64,000 bases of DNA from Hymenoscyphus infarciens (taxonomy: Eukaryota; Ascomycota; Leotiomycetes; Helotiales; Helotiaceae): contig LLCB01000201.1 of the NCBI GenBank assembly GCA_001414345.1, positions 46,536 to 110,535 of the forward strand, given 5' to 3'. Of this stretch, positions 11,911 through 25,020 are shown in pieces; position 1 is the stretch's first letter; every line of letters begins with the position of its first letter. The position numbers and the translations under genes were made by a program. A model generated the notes under the pieces. That model was not told where the DNA came from. It did no database searches and worked only from the letters and a program-made list of their open reading frames with translations.

Positions 11911-13490
11911 GTTATTATAGATTTCTATTATTCTTTATAAATAAAGTCTTCTACTACTTCTTAATATAATTAAGAGATATAAATACTATAGATTACTTTT
12001 ATTAGAAACGCTAATTTAATTTAGAGAAAGACCTTAAACTAGTCTATATCTATATTATATTTACTTATTATTTATATAATTAGTACTAAAACTTACTTAA
12101 TATCTAGACCTCTTACTAGGTATACTTTAGCTTATCTCTTTATATCTTTAGTAAAGTATATTAGTACTAGTAGTAATAGAGCTTTAGCTTAGGTTTCTGG
12201 TTTATTAATATTATTCTTAACTATTAGTTATATTTTAATAAGAGTTTAGGATTATAATAATATTAATAGACTTTAGCTTTAAAAGTATAAACGTCTTTAT
12301 CTCTTTTATATACTCTTAGTCTCTAGTTTAGATTTAGATAACTTAATAGATTCTTTAACTAGTAGCTTAATCTTCTTATTTTCTATATCTTTTATTTCCT
12401 CTTTAGTAAATATTAGAACGTTTAAATAGACTATAAATTTTAGAATTATAACTTATACTATTATTAATCTTATAGATATATCTTTAACTAGTTTTAGTAC
12501 TTTTAATAACTATCTATAAAGCTTTTTATCTTTTATTATATTTATTATTTCTTAAGATCTAGTTATATAGTTTTAGAGCTTTAGTTAAATATCTTCTTCT
12601 TTTAACTCTTTATTAATACTTATAATACTAATAATAATAATCTACTTTCTTATTTAAGATAGTAAACTCTAAAGTATTTAATTATCTAGTCTAAGTATTT
12701 TATAAAAACTCTAACTTATCTAGGGTTTATAAGCTTATTATCTCTTTCTATAGCTAGAATTATTATCTAGTTAATATAATAGTAGAATTTGCTTCTTTAT
12801 TATTAAATATAGTTTATACTTAGAATCTTCTTAGTAAATACTTCTATTAGACTTATCTTCTTTTGATTAATTATAAGTCTACTATTGGTTTAGTTTTATA
12901 AGTATATATCTATCTCTACTAGTTTATCTTAGAATTCTATTAGAAGATTAGCTTAGTTTTATAAAGCTCTTATACTTACCTTAGCTATCTAGATAACTCT
13001 CTTAGCTAGTTTATTCTAATATAATAAAATAATTATTATAGATTATTCTTTTATACTTATATTAACTTACTATTCCTTTATAGCTTTTAAGAGTTCTAGT
13101 ATATTATTATTTTAAGTACTCTTAATCTTCTTTTTAGTTTAACTTTTAATATAGATTTTCTATTATAAAAGTATTTTATATATCTTATCTTTTAACTTTA
13201 AGAGAAAGACTTAGTTTTATTAAGAGAACGTATTAATAATTAATAAAATCTATTAATAACTTTATATTATAGTTAGAAAAGAGCTAGTAAAATTAAACTA
13301 GATTTAGCCTAGAATTATATCTATCTATTTAGCTAGTTCTTTTAAAAACTTATTTTAAAGCTTAATAAATATATATACTTTATAGATAATCTTAGAAAAA
13401 GAGAGAATTAATAAAGTAACTCTAAAAGCCTTGAAATATATTTAGACGACTATTAGACAGTCTAGAAAGAGACTAAAGCACTTTATAATT
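11911..13490. other. RIPed AT-rich DNA, unresolved
   Basis: CpA and TpG are almost absent and stops are dense in all frames. It may be another retroelement body, but I found no conserved motif. No gene is seen. Confidence 0.45.
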
Positions 13491-16400
13491 ATACTAAATA
13501 ATTATAGTAGTAGTAGTAGTAGAGAAAAGAGAGGCTTATAAAGAGTCTCTATTTCTCTCTCTAAAGTACTAGTAAATAACAAAGATAGAATAATAAACTA
13601 AGAGAAGTAAAGTATAAGAGAATAGAAGAAAGTATTAGACTATATAGACGTAATAAAGATAACTCTTATTTAATTAACTTAGTAATAGAAAAAATAAGTA
13701 TTATAGTAAATATTAAAGTAGTAAGAAAAGTACTTAAGTATAGAAGAGTAAGAAAGAAAGGAGATAAAATAATTATATATAGAATTCTATAAGTAGAGCT
13801 TACTATTATACTTAAAAAGGTAGAAGGAATAAAAGAGTATAGTCTAATATAGGCTAAGAGAGCTAGAACTAGAGAGCTATAGAAAGAGATAAGAACTATA
13901 CTATAGAGAGAATTCGTAGTACTAGCTAAATATACTAAGGAGATTATAGTCTAAATTATAGGAATAAATAAAGAGAAGAATAAGCTATTACTAAAGGAGG
14001 TAATTAGAGCTATAAATATAAGTAGATATAGAGTAGAAGTAATAGTAGCTAAGAAGCTCTAAAGTAGAGATATTATTATATAGTTTAAGAAAGGGAAATA
14101 GATAAGATATATATAAGATAATAGCTAGGTAAAGAAAGTATTTAGATAAGAGACTATATAGTAGTAAGAACGCTTATAATACTTATAAAAAGAGCTCTAG
14201 TAAATATACTTAAGAATAGAGTAGAGGATATACTATAAAGTATCTTTTAAGCCTCTAATATAAAGATACTAAAGATTATATAATAGAGAAATCAGTATAA
14301 AAAGCGCTAGAGATAGAAGAGACTAGCTCTAAGGAACTATATCTTAGAGATAGTAATAATTAAGAAAGTAAGAAGACTATACTTAAGAGAGATACTATAA
14401 GAGGTATAGTACTTCTTATATAAAAGATATATCTCTAAGATAGTTATATAGAGGTATTATAAGTACTAAAAGTAGAGATATATAATACGCTTTTATAAAT
14501 AAAATAAGAGATATACTTAGTATACTTATAAGAGATATAAAGAAGGTAAAGAAGAGTATTTTACTAAGAAGGACTTAAAAAGCACTTAGTAAAGTATAAG
14601 AACTATAGAGAAGAATATATAGTATTTATAAAAGAATACTATATAGAGGAATAGTATTATAAGTAAGTAAGAGAGTAATATTTAGATAGAATAACCTCGT
14701 TTATAAACCTATAAAGAGCTTTAAAAGAAGGAGAGATAGAGATACTCTACTTATTTATCTTTAGCTAGAAAGAAGGCTTATAAAGCTTAAGAAAGAGACA
14801 TAAATAGAATTCTATACTAGAGAGACTAATAGATATAAATAAAGTAGAGTATATAAATAGTAATAACCTTATCTAGTTCTTAGAGAGGCTAAGAAGCCTT
14901 ATTAATATAAGAAGAGATCTAACTAGAAAAGAGATAAAAGTAACCTAAACCCTACTTATAAGACTACTATAAGTATAATAGTACTATACTAGAATATAAG
15001 AAAGACACTAGAAGCTCTTAATCTAGCTCTAAACTATAAAAAGAAATATAATATCTTAGTAATTTAAGAATTAGCGTAGAATAGCGTAAGAGACTCTCTA
15101 AGCTACTTCTTAAGCTTAAAGTATAATATAATCTAGTTAAACGAAGTAGTAATACTCTTTATATATAGAAGATACTTAAAAGTAAGCTAGATATATACTA
15201 TAAGTAAGAACTAGATAAGTATAATAATAAGAGAGAGAGTAAACGAGATAATAGTTTACTTAGTCTATAACTTATAAACTAGGCGAATACTAATTAAGAA
15301 TATACTTTAATAGATAAGACTAGAAAGAGCACTTATAGTAAGTAACTTAAATACTTACTACTTTTTATAGAATATATATAAGAGGTATAATAAGAACGTA
15401 GACCTTATTCTTAAACTTACTATACTTTAGGTACTTAAGAGAGATATACTCTATAATAAAGTTACTTAAAGAAGAGAGAGCTCTTATAACTCTCTTATCT
15501 TCTCTACTAGAAACGTAGTAACTTAGTAAGAGTCCTTAGACCTATTAGAATTAGACTATATAGCTTAACTCCTTATAATAGAAGTAGGAGAAGAGAGGAA
15601 GGTATTATAGATACTAAGATTTAGCTAGAGACTAATAAATAAGATCCTAGTTAAGATAGAAGCCTCTTACTTAGAGATACTAGTAATCTAAGATATATAA
15701 GAACTTAAGAAGGTAGTTTAGAAACTTATAAAAGACTTTTAAAAGATAGTAAAGGCTTTAATACTACTTTAAAAACTAGATAGAGAGAGAGTATAGCTCT
15801 AGTAGAATATAGAGGTTAAAGAAGCGTTAAGAAAGATAAGAAGATATAAGAGAACCTAGAAAGAGCTTTAAATAAAGAGCTCTGAATAATAGCTTAATAA
15901 TACTCTTTAAGAACTCTAAATAGTAAGTAAAAAAGCAAAGATAAGAAGCTAGAGAGTGGTATTAGTAGAGGTAGTAAAAGATAAAAGAAAGTTTTAAATA
16001 CTTAAAAAGTAGATATATCTTAAAAGATATATAAGACTAGAAGTACTTTTACTACTAATACTTATATTACTTAGTAGAATAAAAAGTAAAACCTATTAAA
16101 AGAAGGCTTATATCTTTATACAAAAGTTCTTTCTAGAGTTAATAGCTAAATACTTAAGCGTTTTTAATAGAGACTAGAATATTAAGAGCTTCTCTTAGAA
16201 GTACTTAATAAACTAATATATAACTAAGAAGTATATTAAGATAGCTATAAGATTAGTACTATAGAAGGTACTAGAGCTTATTATACTAATAAACAGCTTC
16301 TTAAAAGCTTATAATAAGCTACTTTAAGAAGTACTTAGTATAATAGTAGAAGCGAGCTTCTACTTATAGCACTTTCTATTACTTCTATTTCTACTATATA

Positions 16401-18300
16401 AAGGTAATAGTATTAAGAAAACTAGGTAGAATAATAGAGAAGTAGAGTAAAGTAGAGGCTTATTAGCTAATAGTACTACTCTTAACTATAGATAAGATTC
16501 TTAAATAAGTAATAGTATAAAAGCTTATATAGTTTATAAAGAATATAGTAATACTACTAGGATTATAGATATATAACTAGAAGTACTAAAATATAAAGCT
16601 AGTAATTAGAATAGTAATAGATAATATATATATAGTATAGGAAAATAAGAGCTACGCGTCTTTAGTCTAACTAGATCTAGTAGTAGTATTTAATTAAATA
16701 GACTATATATAGCTACTTTATACTCTAAGAGAAAAGAAGGTACTATAGTAAGTAGTAATATAGATAGAGAGCTTCTTCTTTAAATAAAGAGCTATACTCT
16801 TCTTTAATAAATAAGTAGTAGATAAGAGAGACCTTAACTAGAGTATCTTATAAGAATTAATACTATTACTAATACTATTTATCCTCTTTACTTTAACGTT
16901 ATATAAGAACCTAGTAAGAATTAATAAGCTTATTATAGTAGGCTTTATAAACGATATAAACCTGCTTAGAATATTAAAGAGTATAGTAGTAAACTATAAG
17001 ATACTTAAGATAGTCTAGGAAGTATATAATACGTAGGTAAATAAGTAAGAGATAGCTTTTAGCCTAGAAAAGACTATACTTATATACTATATAAGAATAA
17101 GTGTATTATAGAGTAAGATAGTTTATTTTAAGAAGAGAAGGCCTATACTAGTTAAGTATATAAGGTTTCTAGAGATAGAACTTAATAAGAAACTAAACTA
17201 GAAAGTATCTTAGAAGAGAGTCTAAACGAAGCTTATAATATAGACTTTTATACTTATAAGGCTATCTAGAAAGACGTAGAGAGTAGATTACTACTATATA
17301 AGGTAGATATACGTAGTAGTAATAAGAAGTATAATTATATATAGAGCGTTAGTATAGTATTATATTATACTAAGAGAAGAGAACGTAAAAGAGATAGTAA
17401 AGAGCTTTCCTATATAATAATTAAGATGCTTATAAGTAGTAATAGAAATATATAAAGCTACTCTAGTTTAGAGCTTAGAAGTAGAAGTAGACTATATACT
17501 AATTAACCTATCTCTTAACCTAAGAGTAGCTGCTTTTAAGAGGAAGTTCTAATAGTCTAAACTAGAGGAACTAATCTAAAATACTTATAAATATATAGTA
17601 GTATAACTAGAGAGGAGAAGGAGAGGTAGATTAACAAAGGTAGAGAAGGTAATACTATACTTATAAGAAGTAAGATAAGAGTAGAAAAGAGAGTAGAGAG
17701 AGAGAGAAGTAGAAGATAAGTATAATACTATACTTATAGAATAGAAAAACCGTCTAGAAGCTTAAAGAAAGAGGACTTAGAAAAGGAACTTAATATAATA
17801 TATAGAAGTATTAGATAAAATAGACCTAGATAGATAAGAGCTATAGAAGGTTAATAAAGAGCTTACTAAGGTAAAGAGCTTACTACTTATTTAGATATAA
17901 ATAGAAGTAATAGAGCTAAACGTCTTCCTCTTTATAAGAAGAGTACTAAACTAAGTTATACTATAGTATATATATATAAGTAGTAGAGAGACGATAAGAT
18001 AACTAGTACTATTTTATTAGAATATTTTATAAGAAAGAGATATACTTATAAAAGCTCTTAAAAAGAGGATCGAGGATCTATAAAAGCTAAGAGAGGTAGT
18101 ATTAGATAGGAAACTAGTATTAAGAGTAACTACTTAGCTACTTAAGCTTAAGAGACTCTAGAAGTATAGACTAGTACTAGAAGTACTAGAGAGAGAGAAG
18201 GAGAATAAGAAAGAGATAAGAGAGAGAGAGGAAGAGAAAGAGAGAGCTAAGATATACTAGAAAGTAAGGCCTCGACTTTGATAATTCTAATATTAATATA
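13490..18300 (+). mobile_element. Tad1-like non-LTR retrotransposon (LINE), RIP-inactivated
   Basis: The plus strand can be read through many TAG/TAA codons as two ORFs. ORF1-like sequence lies near 13600-14700 and includes VVAAKKL-x-SGDIIIQFKKGKQ (about 14030-14110), a pattern known from ORF1 of fungal Tad/LINE elements. ORF2-like sequence follows: an endonuclease-like stretch (about 15000-15500), then reverse transcriptase. The RT active site at 16918-16985 reads INKLIIVGFINDINLL, where FVDD would be expected. The 3' end is rich in Glu/Lys codons (18170-18250). No poly(A) or target duplication could be fixed, so the limits are approximate. It is dead. Confidence 0.65.
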
Positions 18301-18406
18301 CTCTCTATACTACTAATATATATCTTAGTAGATTAAGTATATTAACCTACTCTCTACTATATTACTAAGTTAAAGAGAAGAGCTCTAAATAAATAGTAGT
18401 AGGAAT

Positions 18407-18807
18407 TATTAGTATTAGGTGCTAATAACCTTACTTACTAATAGGCTTTAGGTTTAAACCATAGTCTATACTAGTTCTTTCTAGTATTGTCTAGAAGATT
18501 CAGTTACGTTCTCGGTTATAGTTAAGCGAATACGTGATCCCTAGAACCTTCTAGTAACCCCTTTGATTTATAAGCTTTAGAAGCTTCTAGTATTTACTCT
18601 AGAAGTATATATAGCTCTCTTCTATTCTTTAGTTAGAAATTAAGTCAAAAGTCAAAATTTACTAAGTCTTTTATACTTATACTTCGACTTCTTAGAAACG
18701 TAGTTTAATAATCACCTAATCTACTCTATACTGATTTAACTTACGTACTTCTAGCCTACTCTATAGACTACTCTATAACCTACTCTATACGTATATAACC
18801 TCTTATA
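18407..18807 (+). repeat. Solo copia-like LTR, inverted copy
   Basis: This is the reverse complement of the LTRs at 7425-7851 and 11515-11910, running TATTAGTATTAGG to CCTCTTATA on the plus strand. It keeps more CpA and TpG than they do (for example GATCCCTAGAACC and AACCCCTTTG), so it has suffered less RIP. It follows directly after the LINE. Confidence 0.65.
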
Positions 18808-18819
18808 GGAATTAAAGAA

Positions 18820-20640
18820 AAGAAGAATTATATACTTATAAAGAAACTTAAGAGATAAAGAAGAACGAACTAAAAGGCTCTATAAACTAGAATAGAAGAG
18901 ATACTACTTACTTCTAGCGCTCGGCCTACGGCCTACGTAACGTAAGAAGAATAATAATAATACTTTATAGATATTTAAGTCTTTTAGGATTTTAATTATC
19001 TTCTAAAGAGTAGTAATATAATATAGATTTATAATCTTCTTAGAACTAAGATATATAAACCTTTAATAGTACTTAAAATACTAAGCTTTATTATTAGATT
19101 TATAGTAGTTATAGTACTTACTTTCTACTACTTATTTAGTAATTAAGATATCTTCTTTATATCTATTTATAATATTTATAATAATATAAATACTATTTTA
19201 TATTTTAGTACTAACTAGCTTCTAATCTCTATTTATTATATATATCTTCTTATAATTACTTATAAACTTAAGTCTTAGAATTAACTAATATAAAAATTAG
19301 ACTAATAATAGATTAATACTAAGTTTTAGAATATAGAGAACGTTTAATAGAAATATTAAAAAACTATTCTTATATCTTAATCTTATATCTCTTATTTAAT
19401 TATATTCTAGTTCTCTCTCTCTAACCTTTACTTATATAAGTCTAATTTTCTATAAAGACTTAAATATAGAGAATTAGTTAGATATATAAGAGGATCTACT
19501 AGTATTAACTAGCTATAAGAAGAGATTAGCTTTACTAATACTTTTAATACTATATTTACTATCTCTAGAGTTTTTAGATTTAGACTTATTTCTTTTAGAC
19601 TTTATAATATAACTCTTAACCTTCGCTAATAATAAATACTTTTTATTAACTTTTAATTTTTTAACTTTAGTAGAGTTTTTCTTCTTTTTATATTCTTAAA
19701 AAAGTATATAAGCTTAAGATATCTTTAGATAATTCTATATAATATAGTTCTTTTTATATAAGAGATAGACTATATCTTAATATCTAGAATAGATTTCTAA
19801 GTAATTTAAATCTTAGCTATTATATTAATATTAGTAAGATAGAATATATCTACTATCTTATATAAGAGATACTAATTCTTTAGTTCTCTTATTACTAACT
19901 TCTTTCTCTTACTTCTTAATTTTATATAGTACTTTTAACTTCTTATTAATAGTTATTATTAGTTAATATTTTAAGATATTAATAAAAGCTCTAAATTAAA
20001 TAGGTATTTTTTAAGTAAATAGTAAAAAGAGTACTTTATCTAAGTATATATTTTTTATAACTAGATTAGTAGTAATTAGCTTTTAATAGTAGTTCTTTAG
20101 CTTTATCTAGTAAGAATTAATTCCTAGTTTAGTATTATATTTAAAGCTTAGAATACTTATACTATATAAATTAGTAATAGCTTTATTTATCTTACTATAA
20201 TTAAGCTTAATTACTATCTAGAGTTTTATTATAGTATTATATTTATCTATAAGTCTTTAGTTATCTTTACTAAGTAATTTAAGTATAAAGTCGATTACTT
20301 TAGCTTTATCTTTAGTATATTTCTTATATATTTCTATATACTATAATCTATTTCTCTATCTAGAAAGGTTATTAGTAAGCTTATTAATATTACTATTAGC
20401 TATTATTTCGTATATTATAGAAGTAGATATTAAGTTATCTTTAGTAGCTTTAGATTTCTTAATAAATATATATTTAAACTTAGTCTTCTTTATAGTATAG
20501 AAGATTTCTTTACTTTTAAGCTTAAAGGTTATTTAATAGATCTACGTCTTATAGTTTTCTCTTATAAGTATTAAGATATAAGTACTCTTTTTATTATTAT
20601 AGTTACTTATTATTTAGTAAAGACTAGGTATAGATTTAGT
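18820..20640 (-). mobile_element. Second Ty1/copia fragment (protease and pre-integrase region)
   Basis: On the minus strand, about 19480-19506 reads NTSRSSYIS, a decayed form of the D-T-G-x-S-x-H-I-S protease site. Downstream, about 19350-18950, are INLLLV, a KIYI run and YLSSKKIINLYYI, which resemble the copia pre-integrase region. Upstream DNA to about 20640 would be gag. Reverse transcriptase is missing: the fragment runs into the LTR at 18407-18807, which is in the opposite orientation. Limits are approximate. Confidence 0.5.
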
Positions 20641-21551
20641 TAAAGATAAAGATGATTAAGTTCAAAAATAAATTATTCAAAGTTAAGTAAGTAGTAAATA
20701 TAATATTTATATAGTATACTACTACGTCTTTTACCTCTTTATAAGACTTTAGAGATAGCTCTTATTTTAGTTCTTTACTTTTTATATAAATGTTTAATAA
20801 TAGTAGACTATTATTAGTCTTATTAATATTATAGGTGCTCTTTTATAGCTTTATATACGCTCTTCTATAGCGTTTATAGAGTTGTTAATATAACTCTAAA
20901 TTTATTATAACTATTATATCTACTCTAGATAAACCTAGGCTTATAATCTATTTAGTAGATCTTCTTAAACCTAGTATAACTAGTATAGTAAGTCTTAGTA
21001 GTAATAGTATAGAACTAGTAGAAGAGTATAATATTAACTAAAGAGAGAAGAAGATTAAGGCTTATATCTATATATATATAGCTATACTAGTATATATAGT
21101 ACTATGTCTAAATAGGACTAGCTATATCTCTACTCTAGTTATACTAAACTATATATTTCCTTAATATTCTAATAATATAAGAGATCTTATATAAAGTAAA
21201 TCTTTCCTTAATTACTTAATTACTATATTACTTAATTTCCTAATAAAGTCTAGTTTTATAAAGCTAGATAGTATATAAAGAGATAGAAAGCTAGTTCTCT
21301 AATTATATAATCTTTAGATTTATAATATATCTTAGACTTTATATTCTTAGTAATAGAAGTTAGATAATATACTAGCTTTAGTACTAAGTATACTAAAACT
21401 AGCTTATAGCTACTTTAATACTATTTACTTAGTATAGCTAATATAACTAGTATAGCTAGGATATTTAATATATTTAGTATATTTAGCTATTTATATTATA
21501 GTAAAGCTAGTATAGCTAGTTTAGCTAATATAAAACTATTCTACTAAGATC
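20641..21551. other. RIPed AT-rich DNA, unresolved
   Basis: Degraded, TpA-rich DNA with many short AGTATAGCTAG-type repeats around 21400-21540. No gene or element is recognised. Confidence 0.4.
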
Positions 21552-22640
21552 TTATTTAGCTCGTATATAATTTAATATAGATATAGAAGATTTATTCATA
21601 AGTATAAGTCTAAAAGATACTAATATACATTTAATTATCTTATTACTTTTAATTAGTAATTTATAATTACTATTTAGCTCTTTTAAATATATTTAGTATA
21701 ACTATTCTCGGTTCTAGTTACTTTACTAAATATAGACTTAGATAGCGATACTACTAGTAATATATTACAGAGATCTACGATATTTATTATATTATATTAA
21801 GTAATCTAATCGATACTAGATTTCTAAGAATAACTAATAATAGATCGGTTATTAGCGGAAAAAAGGTTAATTAGATAGATAATAGTTCTTTTAACTAAGA
21901 GCTAACTTAATACTTAGTCTTAGTTTTCAAAGATAAAATTTAATTTTAATAGTAAATTCTAATTATTTATAACTCTTAGAGATTACACGTCTTATTATAT
22001 ATTCTTTATAATTTATATAAAAACAGTTAATATAATAGAATAGATTTTTAAAAAGGAAATATAAGTTATATAATATCTATTTAGTACTATAAGACACTAG
22101 TGCTAAAAACCTAATATTTATCGATTATTATTACTTTTTTAATAATATTTAATTATATTACATAAGAATTTATAATATTTATTATATAATATATATCGCG
22201 ATAAGTTAATAAATATTATATCGCTATCTAAGTCTAATTAAATAGCTACTACTTTAATTACTATTATATTATAAGATAAAAGACTTATAATCTTTTAACG
22301 TTATATAAATATAGACTCTAATTATTACTTATAACTAACGTCGATAGAGTAGTATATTTATAGTAGAGCTATACTAGTACTAGTAGTAGAGAAAATCTAG
22401 GAAGATATATATATATAAAATTTAAAAAAAAGTAAGAGATTAAAAGATTATATTATTTAATTTTAGTAGTATATATTCTTATAAATATATTTAAAGAAAA
22501 TATAAGTAAAAGTATATACTATATTTTATACTAGCTAAACGTTAATATATAAAATAATCTCTATATATATATTATATATTACTTTAAAAATTTAAATAGT
22601 ATATATATTATAAAAGAAGTAATATATACGAGCTAAATAA
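21552..22640. mobile_element. TIR DNA transposon relic, ~1.1 kb
   Basis: Perfect 18-bp terminal inverted repeats, TTATTTAGCTCGTATATA, lie at 21552-21569 and 22623-22640. The interior near 22430-22560 matches 29570-29690 within the Tc1/mariner-like element. The TIR resembles the GTTTAGC-type end of that element after RIP, so this is likely a shorter relative. No transposase could be read. The non-autonomous LTR element at 22645 is inserted just beyond its right end. Confidence 0.55.
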
Positions 22641-22644
22641 ACTC

Positions 22645-22954
22645 TATAATAGCACGAAATACACACAACTATAGTAGAGGCATATAGGAGTGCGTATGAT
22701 AGAATGACGTATGTAAATACTAGGCTCTAATATAGAAGAAAAGGAAAAACTATCCCTCCTCTACTCTAGGAGTAGGCTGCTATATACAAGAGGTTCGGAT
22801 AGTATAAAAGGGTCCGAAACCGAATAACCTCGGCTAATACAAAAAGCTTAAACCTACGTAACCTTCCTAAAATAGATAATGTAAGACAATAACTACTGAA
22901 ACCCTATATATGGCAGGTACTCCTAGCTATCTAGGATGACGGCATACCGTTACA
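22645..22954 (-). repeat. 3' LTR of the pol-less LTR element
   Basis: Compared with 24706-25015, this copy keeps CACG, ACACACAAC and TGCG where the other has TATA, ACATATAAC and TGTA. Nearly all differences are C to T or G to A, so this copy is the less mutated one. Its inner border is followed by the polypurine tract (minus strand). Confidence 0.8.
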
Positions 22955-22968
22955 TCCCCCTCCCTTGA
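22955..22968 (-). other. Polypurine tract next to 3' LTR
   Basis: Read on the minus strand this is a run of A and G (AAGGGAGGGGGA) abutting the LTR start TGTAACGG, the expected position for the plus-strand primer of LTR retroelement replication. Confidence 0.6.
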
Positions 22969-23453
22969 AAAAGACTCGTTCTCGAGTCTGTCTATCTCTT
23001 ATCGTTTAGGGTTGAATCGGGATGGTGTGACATCGTTGTCGAGGTCGAAGCATTTGTCGTATTTGTTGATTTTGTTGTAAGCGAGACGAGATGTCGACTT
23101 TGGGTCCGAATCGTAACCGAACTAATTCGTAGATGCTTGCAAAAGAGAGATTTCGTTTCCAATCCTTCAATATCAAAGCAAGCATTCGCTAAAAGAGAGT
23201 GGTCCGATCCGTCTAGGAGGTCGGAAAAAGTTCAAAGTAAAAATCACAAAAAGTTCAAAGCAGAGTCGAAGGCGAATTCAGAGTAGAGTCGGAGGTCGTT
23301 CGGTTAAGAGGCAGTGATAACTCAGTTAAGAGCTCACTTCGAGAGCGTACCGATTCGTATCCGATTCAAATGAAGAAAGCACTCCTGGCCCGGCCAGAAG
23401 TGAAAGAAAGTAAGAAAGTAAAGACTGTAAGACTCTTATCAGAGTCGGTGGGG

Positions 23454-23640
23454 TTTCGGCTGGTCAAAAGACTTGATGCCGAATTTGAAAATACTGTCCG
23501 AAGTTTAGAATAATAAAAGGGGTAGTTTCGGCTTGTCAAAGGCGAAGTTGTAGCCGAAGTTGAAAATGCTGTCCGAAGTTTAGGACAATAAAAGGAGGGG
23601 TTTCGGCTAGTTAAATGAACTTGATGCCGAAGTTGTCGTA
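23454..23640. repeat. Tandem repeat, ~72-75 bp unit, three copies, inside the LTR element
   Basis: Units start TTTCGGCT at 23454, 23526 and 23601. They share GATGCCGAA or GTAGCCGAAG, GCTGTCCGAAGTTTAG and ACAATAAAAGG; the third is partial. The repeat lies in the non-coding interior and is not RIPed. Confidence 0.65.
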
Positions 23641-24705
23641 TTGCTATGTTTCCTTCGAGGTACTTAAGGACTTATTTATCTTCCGATTTCGAAGAAGAGT
23701 TACTGTTGTATTGTAGGGGATTCAGACGAGCTAAGGTGTGTCCTATATATAAAAGAAGCGTTCCGATTCTAGTATCTCTCCGAGTATAGCTATACTTGAA
23801 AAGTAAACGTTTCTTTAGCGTATTCTTCTCCTAATTCTACTTCTATCTCTTTTAGATAATGTTTGGTTGGTATTATTAAAGATAGCGATAACTTAGCTAA
23901 GAGCTCGCTTCTAAGTTTCGTTCTAATAGAAAGCGTATTTTAACTAATTCGTATCTGATTCGAGATTCGAGATTCGAGAGTTAGGAAGTAGTAGGAAGGC
24001 ATTAGGGGTAGCGGTGTCTCTTAAGCGAAAGAGGTTTGAATTAGGGCTTTTTAAAAGCAAAGGAGGGTTCGAATAAGGGTCGGATTAGTAAGAGCTTGGA
24101 GGTGGGATTTTGACTTTGAAGTTCGCTTATAATTTTGTCCTCTATCTCTTTAACCGATCGTTTTGTCCTTTATATGCCTTTTGCCTCTATCTTGTCCGCC
24201 TATTATCTATATATTGTCTGAATTTGGGAAGGTTGTCTTTAAGGGCTAAGCCCTTATTGTTTCGGCGTGCGGTTACGGGTCGGAGAGGGTTTAGAGGGTC
24301 TTTCGAAAAGGGGGGGTGGCCCTGGAATGTCGTTTAACGCCTCGTGGCGGAACTGGGTTCGACATTTCGAAGATGTCGATTTGGGGGGGGGGGAGGTAAG
24401 GTCAGATTCGAAAGCCTTTATAATAACTATGTCACTGAATCTAGGGTTATTAGAAGCCTTAGGGACACTTAGCGTATCCCGCTTTCCTTAACGTGTCTAT
24501 AACACGATTTTTACCAGCTATCTATATAGATACTAAACCCTAGTGTTACTAGCGGTCTAGGTGGTCTCTAATTACCTAGCTATTTAAGGATGTCGTTGTG
24601 ATATTCTAAATCGAGGCTAAATCGACTTCTAAATAAAGAGTAGTAATAAGCTCAAAGGAGATATTATTAAGGCTATTACCGGCGAAGAAGAGTTTTTCCT
24701 TTTTA

Positions 24706-25015
24706 TATAATAGTATAAAATACATATAACTATAGTAGAGGTATATAGGAGTGTATATAGTAGAATAACGTATATAAATACTAGGCTCTAATATAGAAGA
24801 AAAGGAAAAACTATCTCTCTTCTACTCTAGGAGTAGGCTACTATATATAAGAGGTTCAGATAGTATAAAAGGGTCCGAAACCGAATAACCTCGGCTAATA
24901 TAAAAAGCTTAAACCTACGTAACCTTCTTAAAATAGATAATATAAGATAATAACTACCGAAACCCTATATATAGCAGGTACTTCTAGCTATCTAGGATAA
25001 CGGTATATCGTTATA
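24706..25015 (-). repeat. 5' LTR of the pol-less LTR element, RIPed
   Basis: This is the partner of 22645-22954, of the same length, but heavily changed by transitions (for example TGTAACGGTATGCC to TATAACGATATACC on the minus strand). It is followed by the target duplication AACTC. Confidence 0.8.
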
Positions 25016-25020
25016 AACTC

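Larger units (their letters stand above)
22645..25015 (-). mobile_element. Complete LTR element without pol, TSD AACTC
   Basis: Two 310-bp LTRs (22645-22954 and 24706-25015) flank a 1751-bp interior. AACTC occurs immediately before the first (22640-22644) and after the second (25016-25020), a 5-bp target duplication. On the minus strand the LTR starts TGTAACGGTATGCC, preceded by a purine-rich tract AAGGGAGGGGGA. Before that the frame can be read as DSRTSLFQGRGM-stop, like the C-terminus of some LTR polyproteins. This sets the orientation as minus. The interior has no reverse transcriptase or integrase frame, so it is non-autonomous (LARD-like). The interior and the 3' LTR keep many CpA/TpG and CpG sites, while the 5' LTR and both flanks are RIPed. 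Confidence 0.8.

Noticed and set aside
5000..22600. Possible tyrosine recombinase or giant Starship-type cargo
   Set aside because: No recombinase motif could be read; the recognisable contents are ordinary copia, LINE, LTR and TIR relics.
24110..24491. Two overlapping plus-strand frames of about 75 codons inside the pol-less LTR element
   Set aside because: They have no family resemblance, overlap each other, and lie in the non-coding interior of the element.
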